A stretch of 64,000 nucleotides of DNA from Halomonas socia (GTDB lineage: Bacteria; Pseudomonadota; Gammaproteobacteria; Pseudomonadales; Halomonadaceae), in contig NZ_CP048812.1 of NCBI RefSeq assembly GCF_010977575.1, positions 4,650,001-4,714,000 of the forward strand, written 5' to 3'. The notes below the pieces were generated by a model, which saw only the letters and a list, made by a program, of their open reading frames with translations, had not been told where the DNA came from and made no database searches. Shown piece after piece: positions 9,822-17,855 of the stretch (position 1 is the first letter of the stretch; each line of letters begins with the position of its first letter). The position numbers and the translations under genes were made by a program.

Positions 9822-10738
9822 TCAGGTATCAAAAATCTCTGATGCAATTTTCATTTTTTCCTGTCTTGCACGTTCAAGGTGCTTGCTTAAAAAATCAGCA
9901 GCCTTATCATTATCACCTCGCTCAAGAAGATCGAGTATTATTAAGTGCTCTCTCGACTCAGGCTTGGGTGATTCCCGCTTGGAAAAGACATTATACTCCA
10001 TCAATTTTCTTAGACGATTTGCTCTTTGTAATCCCTCAAGCAAAAACACGTTCCTTGAGCAAGCTACAATCGACTCATGAAAAAACGTACCTGCAAGAAA
10101 CATGTGGCGTTCGCTAATATCCTGATCATCCATTTCCAGCGTATCCGACTGTAGCTTTCGAAGTTGACGAAACAGGCGACGGTCTATCTTGTAATTTGGC
10201 TCTCGCAACGCTGCAGGCTCAACCAGAATACGGTAACGATAGCATTGATCATAGGTCTCTCTGGAAGTCAAAAACTCATTAAACTCCCATCCATACCCCA
10301 TGAGCTTAAGCACCCACCCTTCGGCCTCCATCGACATCAAGGCTTGTTGAATAGCGAACCGATTGACACCATATATATTAGACAACTCAGTTTCTGATAT
10401 TATCTTGCTTAGCGTTCCCTTCAAATAATCAGCCGCCATCTTGAAGGCAAGATCCCCAATCGGCGATTCCTGCTCGACAATGAAATTGTCGACTTCATCA
10501 TGTCCAAACATCTCAGGCGAAACTAAAAATAACCACGATTGGGCTCTTTTCTCACAACTCCCTTACTTTCAAGATACGACAGCGCAGAGCGTATAGGGGT
10601 TCTTGAAACTTTCAAACTCTCAGAAAACAGCTTTTCAGGCAAATGGCTCCCCACCTGAATATCTTTATCCTGGACTAGAGCAAGCATACGCTTGGCAATA
10701 ACCTCAGGATTTGTTTTTTTTCGCTGAGCCGTTTGCAT
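9822..10738 (-). pseudogene. GntR-family regulator (FCD domain), broken by a frameshift in a T-run
   Basis: Two adjacent reading frames together make one regulator of about 305 residues. The first (10523-10738) holds a GntR winged helix (PEKLFSESLKVSRTPIRSAL), ending in EPNRGYF. The second (9822-10511) holds a second winged-helix-like segment (ISETELSNIYGVNRFAIQQA) and an FCD-type ligand-binding domain with FHESIVACSRN and SREHLIILDLLERGD. At 10525-10529 the coding strand has five T. Six would read GYFLVSPEMFGHD and join both parts in one frame, and GYFL is the normal end of a GntR helix. This may be a real mutation, a sequencing error or slippage. It lies inside the transporter/kinase island and is its likely regulator. 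Confidence 0.75.
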
Positions 10739-10814
10739 AGTCTAATCACTCATTGCCGAAACATCCGAACCCTTTGCAATAGTATCACAACCAAACGCGA
10801 CTGTACATGGTCGA

Positions 10815-10843
10815 GGTTGTCCCAGCTTACCGCCGGGACAACC
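10815..10843 (-). terminator. Stem-loop after tctA
   Basis: Perfect 9-base inverted repeat GGTTGTCCC / GGGACAACC with an 11-base interior, about 20 bases past the tctA stop on the leftward strand. No T-run follows. It separates the transporter genes from the GntR gene, so the regulator may have its own promoter. Confidence 0.5.
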
Positions 10844-10861
10844 GTCTAACAAGCAGCCAGA

Positions 10862-12385
10862 TTACGTCACACCATTGGAATACGAGAGCTTTTTAAATGC
10901 CCTATAAGCAAAGGGCGCGGCGATAACAGCCACTATAATCATGCTTAGAATAAAAGATATAGGTCTATCGACGAAAATGGCGAAGCTCCCATCGGAGATG
11001 ATAAGAGATTGAAGCAGATTTTCTTCCGCCATCGAACCCAACACCAGTGCCAAAACAGTCGCGGCTGGAGAATAGCCGTAGAGCTTCATGCAGAAACCGA
11101 GCAGACCGGCTACCAGCAGCATCCAAGTCTCCACCATACTGAAGTGAAGCGTATAAGTACCAATTACACAGAGTAGCACGACAACAGGAATGACATAGAC
11201 GTAGGGTATATCCAAGAATTTGATGAATAAAGGTATCGCGGCAATGCTGAGGATGATCAGTACCATGTTGCCCAGGTACATACTGGCAATCAGCCCCCAC
11301 ACGAACCCAGGATCGTTGACGATCAACATCGGTCCCGGCTGAAGCCCCCACATCATGAAAGCACCGAGTAGAACCGCAGTCGCGCCCGAACCAGGAATAC
11401 CCAAGGAAAGCAAGGGCACCATAGCGCCTGAGGAGGCTGCATTGTTAGCGGCTTCAGGAGCGACCAGTCCCCGCATCTCTCCTTTACCGAATGTTTCTGG
11501 ATCCTTGGCAATTTTCTTCTCGATGGAATAGCCGAGAATAGAGCCAATGGTTGCCCCGGAACCTGGAAGAACACCTGCTATAAAGCCTATAAAGGAGCCC
11601 CGAAAGACAGTGAATTTAGACTCTGAATAATCCTTACGCGTAGGCCAGAAATCCTTTGAGCGGAATGCTACCTTAGCTCGTTCTATCATTTTCTTATGCT
11701 GCCCTATATAAATACAGTGCAACAGCTCACCAATACCAAACAAGCCGATCGCAATAGGGACAAAATAAATGCCGCCGATTAGCTCTGGCGACCCAAAAGT
11801 AAAACGTTGAACGCCACTAATGACATCAACGCCCACCATGGAAATAACGAAACCAAGCAGAGCCGAAACGATACCATTGAACTTATTTTCACCCATCATG
11901 GTCGTCAGCAACAGCAAGCCGAAAAGGATAATCAGAAAATATTCAGAAGGCCCAAATGAAGAGGCAAACTCAGCTAGGGTGGGGGCCAGTGCACAGATCA
12001 ATATTACACCGATGGTCCCGCCAATAAATGATGCGAATGTCTGCATCACCAAGGCGGGACCGGCTCTGCCCTTCTGCGCCAGGGGATAACCGTCCAAAGT
12101 GGAAGCAACAGTAGCTGATTCACCGGGGGTGTTAATCAAGATAGAGGTGATGGTACCGCCATACATAGACCCGTAGTAGATGCCCGCCAGCATGATGATG
12201 GCAGTCGTCGGATCCAGGCCAAATGTCATTGGCACAAGAACGGCAATACCCGCCGCGGGCCCAAACCCCGGAAAGAGACCGACAATCATGCCAACAAAGG
12301 CCCCAACGAATAAAAAGAACACATTGGTCGGGGAAACGGCGACAGACATCCCGAAGCCTAGATTCGCTATCAATTCTTCAATCAT
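10862..12385 (-). CDS. tctA: Tripartite tricarboxylate transporter, large permease TctA
   Basis: A 507-residue polytopic membrane protein with about 12 hydrophobic helices, the usual TctA length. Family motifs include PGFGPAAGIAVLVPMTFGLD near residue 40, PGESATVASTLDGYPLA, and a second-half repeat SLGIPGSGATAVLLGAFMMW. TctA carries the translocation path of the sodium-coupled TTT transporter in the inner membrane. It follows tctB by 32 bp. Base composition is lower in GC than in the core genes of the window. The substrate is unknown; such systems move citrate, tartrate, other dicarboxylates or aromatic acids. Confidence 0.93.
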   Translation of the reverse strand: MIEELIANLGFGMSVAVSPTNVFFLFVGAFVGMIVGLFPGFGPAAGIAVLVPMTFGLDPTTAIIMLAGIYYGSMYGGTITSILINTPGESATVASTLDGYPLAQKGRAGPALVMQTFASFIGGTIGVILICALAPTLAEFASSFGPSEYFLIILFGLLLLTTMMGENKFNGIVSALLGFVISMVGVDVISGVQRFTFGSPELIGGIYFVPIAIGLFGIGELLHCIYIGQHKKMIERAKVAFRSKDFWPTRKDYSESKFTVFRGSFIGFIAGVLPGSGATIGSILGYSIEKKIAKDPETFGKGEMRGLVAPEAANNAASSGAMVPLLSLGIPGSGATAVLLGAFMMWGLQPGPMLIVNDPGFVWGLIASMYLGNMVLIILSIAAIPLFIKFLDIPYVYVIPVVVLLCVIGTYTLHFSMVETWMLLVAGLLGFCMKLYGYSPAATVLALVLGSMAEENLLQSLIISDGSFAIFVDRPISFILSMIIVAVIAAPFAYRAFKKLSYSNGVT

Positions 12386-12417
12386 TTCAATGCCTCCTAT
12401 TTAATTTACCAACCTTG

Positions 12418-12942
12418 CTAGATCCCCAACACCCCTCGGGGCAAGGAGGCATTAAGTAACACATCAAACAGCAAATACAGGGCGACTGGGAGTGCGATGC
12501 TATAGCCAACATTGACCAGCAACTTTCTCTTGTTCATGGCGAAGAGCAGCACAAACATAAACACCACCATGGATAGCAGGCCACCTAAGAGCGTAATACT
12601 TCCAATCAGCAGCGCGATGCAAAGTATTACCATCACAACATCAATAGGGTAGCTTCTATCGTCGCCACTCCCTGGCCCACTGGCCTTGCGATCCAGAAGC
12701 ATTGCCATCACACGAAAGGGTTGGATTTCGTTATTCTTTACCGCCTTCAAGTCCTTTATGACATTGAGAGCAGTAAATAAGATCAATAGCACACCCACTA
12801 TACCTGGAAAGTAACCTGGTCCGGGCCGCCCTATTCTACTGACAAACGTCAGTGTATTAAGGCCATAGATAAAGTATGCCACTGATGCGATAAACAGAAA
12901 CAAGGAAAACCATAGTCTCATCTGGCGCACCACCTTTGACAT
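12418..12942 (-). CDS. tctB: Tripartite tricarboxylate transporter, small permease TctB
   Basis: A 174-residue inner-membrane protein with four predicted helices, matching TctB length and layout (first helix LWFSLFLFIASVAYFIYGL, then the loop RIGRPGPGYFPGIVGVLLI typical of the family). It forms the membrane complex with TctA. It lies between tctC and tctA in the canonical order tctC-tctB-tctA and is read in the same direction. The sequence between the second and third helices is charged and cytoplasmic. Confidence 0.9.
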   Translation of the reverse strand: MSKVVRQMRLWFSLFLFIASVAYFIYGLNTLTFVSRIGRPGPGYFPGIVGVLLILFTALNVIKDLKAVKNNEIQPFRVMAMLLDRKASGPGSGDDRSYPIDVVMVILCIALLIGSITLLGGLLSMVVFMFVLLFAMNKRKLLVNVGYSIALPVALYLLFDVLLNASLPRGVLGI

Positions 12943-12987
12943 GCTACGTAGGCATGGGGATGCCCCCCATGCCCTGAGAGTTATATA

Positions 12988-13962
12988 TTAGTCGATTGCA
13001 CCGATATTACGAAGCGTCTGCTCGAAGGTTTCTGACGTCTCGCTCAGGTAATCGCCGAACTCATCGCCCCAGATATAGGTTCCAGACAAGCTATTGGTTT
13101 CCAGGTAGTTATTCCACTCCTCTGTTTCAACCACCTCTTTAAGAGCGGAGATCCACCACTCCTGGATTTCCGAATCTACTCCACCAGGCAGCACAACACC
13201 GCGGGGAAGAGAGAAGGAAAGATCATAGCCCGACTCCTGGAAAGTCGGTACGTCCGGATAAACATCACTACGCTCACCGTCGGAATAGGCTAGTGCACGG
13301 AAGTTACCCGCAGCGATTTGGCCTGCCACCTCTGAAGGATTGGCAACAATCGCTTGAACGCTGTTCGAGGTCAGCGCGGTCACCATTTCGCCCCCGGTAC
13401 CCGCGGGAACATATTCCAAGCTGATACCTGCTTCATCGGCAAAGAGGCTTGCCACCACGCGGCTCGGGCCAGCCGAGCCAGTACCACCGACAATGATACG
13501 AGAAGACTGTGCGGCTTCAACGAAGTCATCCACGCTGTGGTAGTCGGAGTCTTCTCGAACCACCAGGAACATGGCATCGCTAGCCAGTAGACCGATGGGT
13601 GTAAAGTCACCAGGAGCCCAGTCGGTATTGGCGGTAAGCGGTGTGGTTATGAAGTTACCACTGGTTGAAGTAGCATAGTACGGGTTGTCATGTTGCCTAT
13701 TGACATGGCTGAAGCCGATCGCACCGCTACCGCCCGCGCGATTTTCAACAACGATATTTTGTCCACCAAACAAGTCATAGTCATTGAGAATTTCTACGAC
13801 GGTCCGCGACATCAGATCATTGCCACCACCCGGACCAAAAGCAATGATGTAATTCAGTGTCTGGCTAGGATAATTACTCTCATCGGCGATTGCGACGTTA
13901 GAATATGCTGCAACCGAAACAGCAGCTGCAGAGACAATAAATTTCACTTTTTTGGCGAGCAT
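12988..13962 (-). CDS. tctC: Tripartite tricarboxylate transporter, substrate-binding protein TctC (Bug family)
   Basis: A 324-residue periplasmic binding protein. The signal peptide covers about residues 1-26 (FIVSAAAVSVAAYSNVAIA). Bug-family features are the GPGGGNDLMSRTVVEIL loop that binds a carboxylate, VVENRAGGSGAIGFSHV, and VGGTGSAGPSRVVASLF. It delivers its ligand to TctAB. A short stem-loop (14003-14017) separates it from the upstream dehydrogenase gene, which may adjust the ratio of binding protein to enzyme. Ligand identity cannot be read; the neighbours suggest a hydroxylated C4 acid. Confidence 0.92.
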   Translation of the reverse strand: MLAKKVKFIVSAAAVSVAAYSNVAIADESNYPSQTLNYIIAFGPGGGNDLMSRTVVEILNDYDLFGGQNIVVENRAGGSGAIGFSHVNRQHDNPYYATSTSGNFITTPLTANTDWAPGDFTPIGLLASDAMFLVVREDSDYHSVDDFVEAAQSSRIIVGGTGSAGPSRVVASLFADEAGISLEYVPAGTGGEMVTALTSNSVQAIVANPSEVAGQIAAGNFRALAYSDGERSDVYPDVPTFQESGYDLSFSLPRGVVLPGGVDSEIQEWWISALKEVVETEEWNNYLETNSLSGTYIWGDEFGDYLSETSETFEQTLRNIGAID

Positions 13963-14002
13963 GCTAGCACCCTCTATTTGTATATTAGTCTGGGTTTACA
14001 AT

Positions 14003-14017
14003 GCACCTTTCAGGTGC
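14003..14017 (-). other. Short stem-loop between dehydrogenase gene and tctC
   Basis: Perfect inverted repeat GCACCT / AGGTGC with a 3-base loop, in the 62-bp gap upstream of tctC. It may act in mRNA processing or stability, as often seen before binding-protein genes. Function is inferred only from position. Confidence 0.35.
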
Positions 14018-14024
14018 CACTTCT

Positions 14025-15092
14025 TTAGTTCAAAGCCTCAACGACGGCCTTGCTAAAGTCATTACATCCATAGCTGCCTCCGAGATCTCGAGTGCGCTTA
14101 CTAGGATCTTTCAAAACCTCATCAATTGCATTGGAAATAGCCTGACCAGCTTGCTTGTAATTGTCGCGACCATGATATTCAGCAAGCCATTCGAGAAGCA
14201 TGGCCACCGACAGCATCATAGAGACCGGGTTGGCTTTATCCTGCCCGGCAATATCAGGCGCTGACCCATGCTGGGCCTGGGCACAGCAGAGCTCATCACT
14301 GGCCATCACTGAGCCAGCAAGACCTAGACTACCGGACAGTTCGCTGGCCAGATCACTGAGGATGTCACCGTAGAAATTGCTGGTAACAATGACATCAAAA
14401 CTCTCCGGTGTACGGACCAGGTGGGCCGCGGCAGCATCGACGAGATAGTCGTTAAGCTCCACCTCGGGATAGTCCTTAGCCACTTCGGCAACGGCTTCTA
14501 AGAAAAGGCCATCGGTCATATGAAAGCTGTTGGACTTATGAATGGCCGTGACCTTCTTGTTGCGCTTCATCGCCAGTTTGAAAGCCTGACGAGCTATACG
14601 CTCGCTGCAGTGACGAGTAATCTTGCGAATGGACAGAGCCATATTAGGATCCGGCATGACCTCGGCCCAGCCACGTGCCATGTTTCTATCCGGATAGAAA
14701 CCTTCCGTTGCCTCACGCATGATGACCAGGTCCATACTCTTGCCCGCCTTCAAGTTGGACTCCAGAAAGGGGCGAGTGCGGGCCGGCCGCACGTTAGCAT
14801 AGAGATCGAGTCCCACTCGGAAACCGGCAGAGACATTTCTGCCGCCCTTTTCCGGCGACGGATAATCCGCATGGGACTGGGTGCCCAGGATGACGCCATC
14901 GAAGCCCTTGGCCTTCTCAAGCACTTCATCTCTCAGGGTAATGCCATACTTTTCCAGGCTGTCGAAGCCGACCTGGCCATACTCGAGCTCAATACCCAGA
15001 TCAAACTTTTGATTGACAGAGTTCAACACCTTAACTGAGGCGTCAGTGATTTCCGGACCAATCCCATCGCAAGGCAAAACCAGTAATTTCAC
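14025..15092 (-). CDS. Isocitrate/isopropylmalate/tartrate dehydrogenase family enzyme
   Basis: A 355-residue beta-decarboxylating-type dehydrogenase that oxidises a (2R,3S)-type hydroxyacid with NAD. Conserved parts are PCDGIGPEITDASVKVL at the start, the substrate-binding REATEGFYPDRN (isopropylmalate dehydrogenase has RELTGGIYFG), the catalytic Lys in AIHKSNSFHMTDGLF, and the metal-ligand Asp region SNFYGDILSDLASELSG. The substitutions around the substrate loop argue against leucine synthesis and fit a catabolic member such as tartrate dehydrogenase. It is second in the operon, ahead of the tctCBA transporter, so it likely acts on the imported acid. Confidence 0.82.
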   Translation of the reverse strand: MKLLVLPCDGIGPEITDASVKVLNSVNQKFDLGIELEYGQVGFDSLEKYGITLRDEVLEKAKGFDGVILGTQSHADYPSPEKGGRNVSAGFRVGLDLYANVRPARTRPFLESNLKAGKSMDLVIMREATEGFYPDRNMARGWAEVMPDPNMALSIRKITRHCSERIARQAFKLAMKRNKKVTAIHKSNSFHMTDGLFLEAVAEVAKDYPEVELNDYLVDAAAAHLVRTPESFDVIVTSNFYGDILSDLASELSGSLGLAGSVMASDELCCAQAQHGSAPDIAGQDKANPVSMMLSVAMLLEWLAEYHGRDNYKQAGQAISNAIDEVLKDPSKRTRDLGGSYGCNDFSKAVVEALN

Positions 15093-15152
15093 AATCTGCT
15101 TCCTCTTTAACTAACGTAAAATCGGCACCTGCGTCGGTGGCTCAGCAGGGTT

Positions 15153-15806
15153 TTATTGGCGGTTTTTCTGCACTTCCCTTTTCAGCATATCGACAGCCGC
15201 CCCCGGGCTGGTGAGTACCAGTGACTTCGTCACGGCTTCCACTCGCGACTTCGCACTCGCTGTGGAAAAGTGGGCCAGCATGATGGTGTCAAAACCGGAC
15301 AGTCCAGCAGCGGCTTCAGCGACCAGTTGGTCGTGCTTCTCCTGGTCACCAGAATTGAGAGCATGCCTGGCCTCAGACACGCAGAAGCTCTCCAGCACCA
15401 CTACACTGTTCTGCCCCTGATTGATCGCCAGGAACTCCCGTTCCATGCCAGCGATGGCGGGCTCGAAGGTCGCCATCATCGCGACTCGCCCGCCCTGTTC
15501 GATCGCCTGATAAAACATCGCCTCATTGGGCTTCAGCACGGGGATATCCAGGGCATCGGCGGCCTTTTCCACCGCCTCGCCGAAGGCGGAGCAGGTGAAG
15601 AGGATGCCGCTGGCTCCCTGCTGACTGGCATAGTGAGCCAAGGCTTGAATCCTCTCCGAGGTATTGGCTCGCGGATCGGTCCGATCAACCTCCAGCGAGT
15701 CATCGAGGATGTTATAGGCCTCTGCCTCGGGCCATGCTTGGTGCATCTCTCTACGCACCGGCGCCATCGCCGCCATGACCGCATGAATCAGGTAGATCCG
15801 ACTCAC
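15153..15806 (-). CDS. Asp/Glu racemase superfamily protein
   Basis: About 217 residues with the Asp/Glu/hydantoin racemase fold. A catalytic-type Cys occurs in GILFTCSAFGEAVE, while the usual second Cys near the C-terminus is replaced in a segment reading TIMLAHFSTASAK. That makes a two-Cys racemase mechanism doubtful and leaves an isomerase or lyase role open. The start is a GTG: the one at 15806 has AAGAGG 5 bases upstream, and another GTG at 15812 overlaps that site. It is the first gene of the leftward catabolic operon, directly downstream of an AT-rich regulatory region. Confidence 0.75.
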   Translation of the reverse strand: MSRIYLIHAVMAAMAPVRREMHQAWPEAEAYNILDDSLEVDRTDPRANTSERIQALAHYASQQGASGILFTCSAFGEAVEKAADALDIPVLKPNEAMFYQAIEQGGRVAMMATFEPAIAGMEREFLAINQGQNSVVVLESFCVSEARHALNSGDQEKHDQLVAEAAAGLSGFDTIMLAHFSTASAKSRVEAVTKSLVLTSPGAAVDMLKREVQKNRQ

Positions 15807-16064
15807 TTTCACCTCTTAATGTTTTTAAGAAAATAAAAATACAATTAAAGATAAATAAAAACTGCGATGGTTACCCGCTCCTGCGTCATTTCGGGGAGCC
15901 GTGGAAGCATCAATTGTTTTTAACAATCACATGTACAATTTAGCCAGCTCGCCGAGGCGCGTCAAGCAATCAGGAGGCGTTAATACTGGGATTTTCCCTA
16001 TCCTTTAGTCTAAGTATCGATCCCCAGGCCCAGAACTTGTCCGCCGCTCTTTGCGGCCCGGCCG
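15807..16064. promoter_or_regulatory. AT-rich control region upstream of the acid-catabolism operon
   Basis: About 250 bp with no gene. It is strongly AT-rich near 15820-15870. It holds a perfect inverted repeat ATTGT-TTTTA-ACAAT at 15913-15927 and a 16-mer at 15832-15847 that recurs, inverted, at 20701-20716. A GntR-type regulator is encoded in the same island, and half-sites of the kind TTGT/ACAA are common for that family, so operator function is a reasonable inference. Confidence 0.5.
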
Positions 16065-17111
16065 TCAGGGCGCATGACGCCCTCGGACGCCTAGGCGCTT
16101 GGCCAGCAAAGGCGCCAATGCCATCAGCCCAATCACACGCAGTAGCTGATGAAAGGCCACATACAACGGATCCAGCCCCAGGACCACCGCCAAGGCAGAC
16201 ATCTCCGCCATGCCTCCCGGCGCCAATGCCAACAGCGCTACCGCCCGTGAAATACCCGTAGCCTGGTGAATCAGCTCGGCGAAGAGGGCGAACACCGCGA
16301 TGGCCAGCAGGGTAGCCACCAGGGTGATGCGCGCATTGGCGGCGATGGCCTCCATCGAGAAGGCCCCAAACTTCGCCCCGATCGAACACCCCAGGAACAG
16401 CAGCGCGAGGTTCATAGCCCAGGCCGGGATTGCGAAGCTCGCCAGCTCAAACACGCTGAATGACGCCGAGAAGAGCAGCGGCATCAGCATGGGGGCGGCG
16501 ACGATGCCCAGGCGCTTTCCCAGAGGCACTAGCAAAGGGATCACCAACACCATCCAGAGGCTGTCGAATCCTCTCTCCTCGCTCACCACCGAGGCACCAT
16601 CGCCCCCCTGACCGCCATACAGCACGAAGAGCGGGGGCAGAACGCAGACCACGACTACCACCCGTAACGCCTGGGAGACCGCCACCCGCTGCAGGTTGCC
16701 GCCGGCCTGCTCGACCACCATCACCATGGCGGCCATGCCCCCCGGAATGGCTGAGAGCCAGGCACTGGGAGTATCGAAACCGCAGTGGCGATACCAGCAT
16801 ACGACCAGCAGCGTCGAGACAATCACACCGGCAATCAGGATCAGCACCGAGAGGCGCCAATCCATCAGATGGTCCACCAGGTCGGGCGAGACGAGGCTAC
16901 CCATCATCAGCCCCATGATGCCGAGGCCGAGGGTTCGCAAGGGGTCGGGCAGCCAGATCGATCCCCCCCGACTAAGCAGCAGGTTGCCGATGATGGGCCC
17001 CACCAACCAGGCCAGGGGCAGGCCGAGAGCCTCGAAGACGACGCCTCCCAACGCACCGGCCAGCAGGCAACGCAGCAGACCACCAAAACGGCTGGCGGAA
17101 CGCTGGATCAT
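16065..17111 (-). CDS. AbrB-family (AmoA-related) membrane transporter
   Basis: A 348-residue inner-membrane protein with about ten hydrophobic helices and two repeated halves, each with the family pattern (LGIMGLMMGSLVSPDL and AIPGGMAAMVMVVEQAGG in the first; LALAPGGMAEMSALAVVLG in the second). The family is annotated as AbrB/ammonia monooxygenase-like, but members are thought to be carboxylate or small-molecule transporters. Its ATG overlaps the stop of the preceding binding-protein-like gene (ATGA), so the two are coupled. Together with the aconitase-like gene upstream this suggests a transport and conversion set for a tricarboxylate-like compound. Confidence 0.85.
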   Translation of the reverse strand: MIQRSASRFGGLLRCLLAGALGGVVFEALGLPLAWLVGPIIGNLLLSRGGSIWLPDPLRTLGLGIMGLMMGSLVSPDLVDHLMDWRLSVLILIAGVIVSTLLVVCWYRHCGFDTPSAWLSAIPGGMAAMVMVVEQAGGNLQRVAVSQALRVVVVVCVLPPLFVLYGGQGGDGASVVSEERGFDSLWMVLVIPLLVPLGKRLGIVAAPMLMPLLFSASFSVFELASFAIPAWAMNLALLFLGCSIGAKFGAFSMEAIAANARITLVATLLAIAVFALFAELIHQATGISRAVALLALAPGGMAEMSALAVVLGLDPLYVAFHQLLRVIGLMALAPLLAKRLGVRGRHAP

Positions 17112-17842
17112 GCCGCAGGCGCCACAGTGGCCCCCTCGATCCCGTGGCGCGCCATCAGCTCTGCCACCACGCCTTCGGCCTTCACCTCCCCGATGAAGGC
17201 CGCAAGGAACTCCCTCACCAGCGGGTCGCGCCCCTTCGGCACCCCCAGGGCCTGCTCAATCGTCATAAAACGCCCCGGCAGTAGCCTCATACCACCGTGC
17301 TCTTCGATGCCGGCCTCGAGCTGCTGCTTGACACCGGCCGCCACCTCCAGATCATGCTCGAGGAAGTAGGCCACCACCGCCGGCGAGGTAGGCGTGCGCT
17401 CGATCTCGGCGTGCTGGATGGCACGACTGAGATAGAGGTCATAGGCACTGCCCTTGCCCACCACGAGTCGGTGGCCCGGGCGGTCGACCTCCGCCATGAC
17501 GGTAATGGGCGACGCCTCCCGCACCAGGTAGCAGCCCTCGATCAGCACATAGGGCGCCGTGAAGTAGATGCCTTGGCCCCGCTCGGGATCACGGGCGAAG
17601 AAGCCCATGTCCGCCTGCCTCTCGTTGACCGCGGCCACGGCCTGGCCAGCCGAGTCGAAGACCCGCAGTTCGAGCTCGACGCCGAGCCGCTCGGCGATCA
17701 GCACGGCCAGGTCGACAGAAATGCCATGGGGCCGACTCGTCTCCGGGGACCGACCGGCCAGGATCGGATTGCCCAGATTGATCGTGGTTCTCAGCACCCC
17801 TTGTGGGGCCATCGCCCGACGCAATGCATCTGTCACTTTCAT
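17108..17842 (-). CDS. Family 3 solute-binding-like protein without signal peptide
   Basis: A 244-residue protein with the fold of amino-acid ABC binding proteins: VLRTTINLGNPILAG at the start, a ligand-contact region AAVNERQADMGFFA, then FTAPYVLIEGCYLV and a C-terminal lobe ending near EFLAAFIGEVKAEG. The first residues are charged and not hydrophobic, so no export signal is visible. The start is well supported by AAGGAG. A cytoplasmic role as ligand sensor or enzyme is therefore possible. It is translationally coupled to the AbrB-type membrane protein and lies 13 bp after the aconitase-like gene. Confidence 0.8.
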   Translation of the reverse strand: MKVTDALRRAMAPQGVLRTTINLGNPILAGRSPETSRPHGISVDLAVLIAERLGVELELRVFDSAGQAVAAVNERQADMGFFARDPERGQGIYFTAPYVLIEGCYLVREASPITVMAEVDRPGHRLVVGKGSAYDLYLSRAIQHAEIERTPTSPAVVAYFLEHDLEVAAGVKQQLEAGIEEHGGMRLLPGRFMTIEQALGVPKGRDPLVREFLAAFIGEVKAEGVVAELMARHGIEGATVAPAA

Positions 17843-17855
17843 TCACTACTCCTTG

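Noticed and set aside
9822-10738. Two independent small regulators instead of one broken gene
   Set aside because: The first ends inside the GntR wing and the second starts without a complete helix-turn-helix; one added T fuses them to the normal family length.
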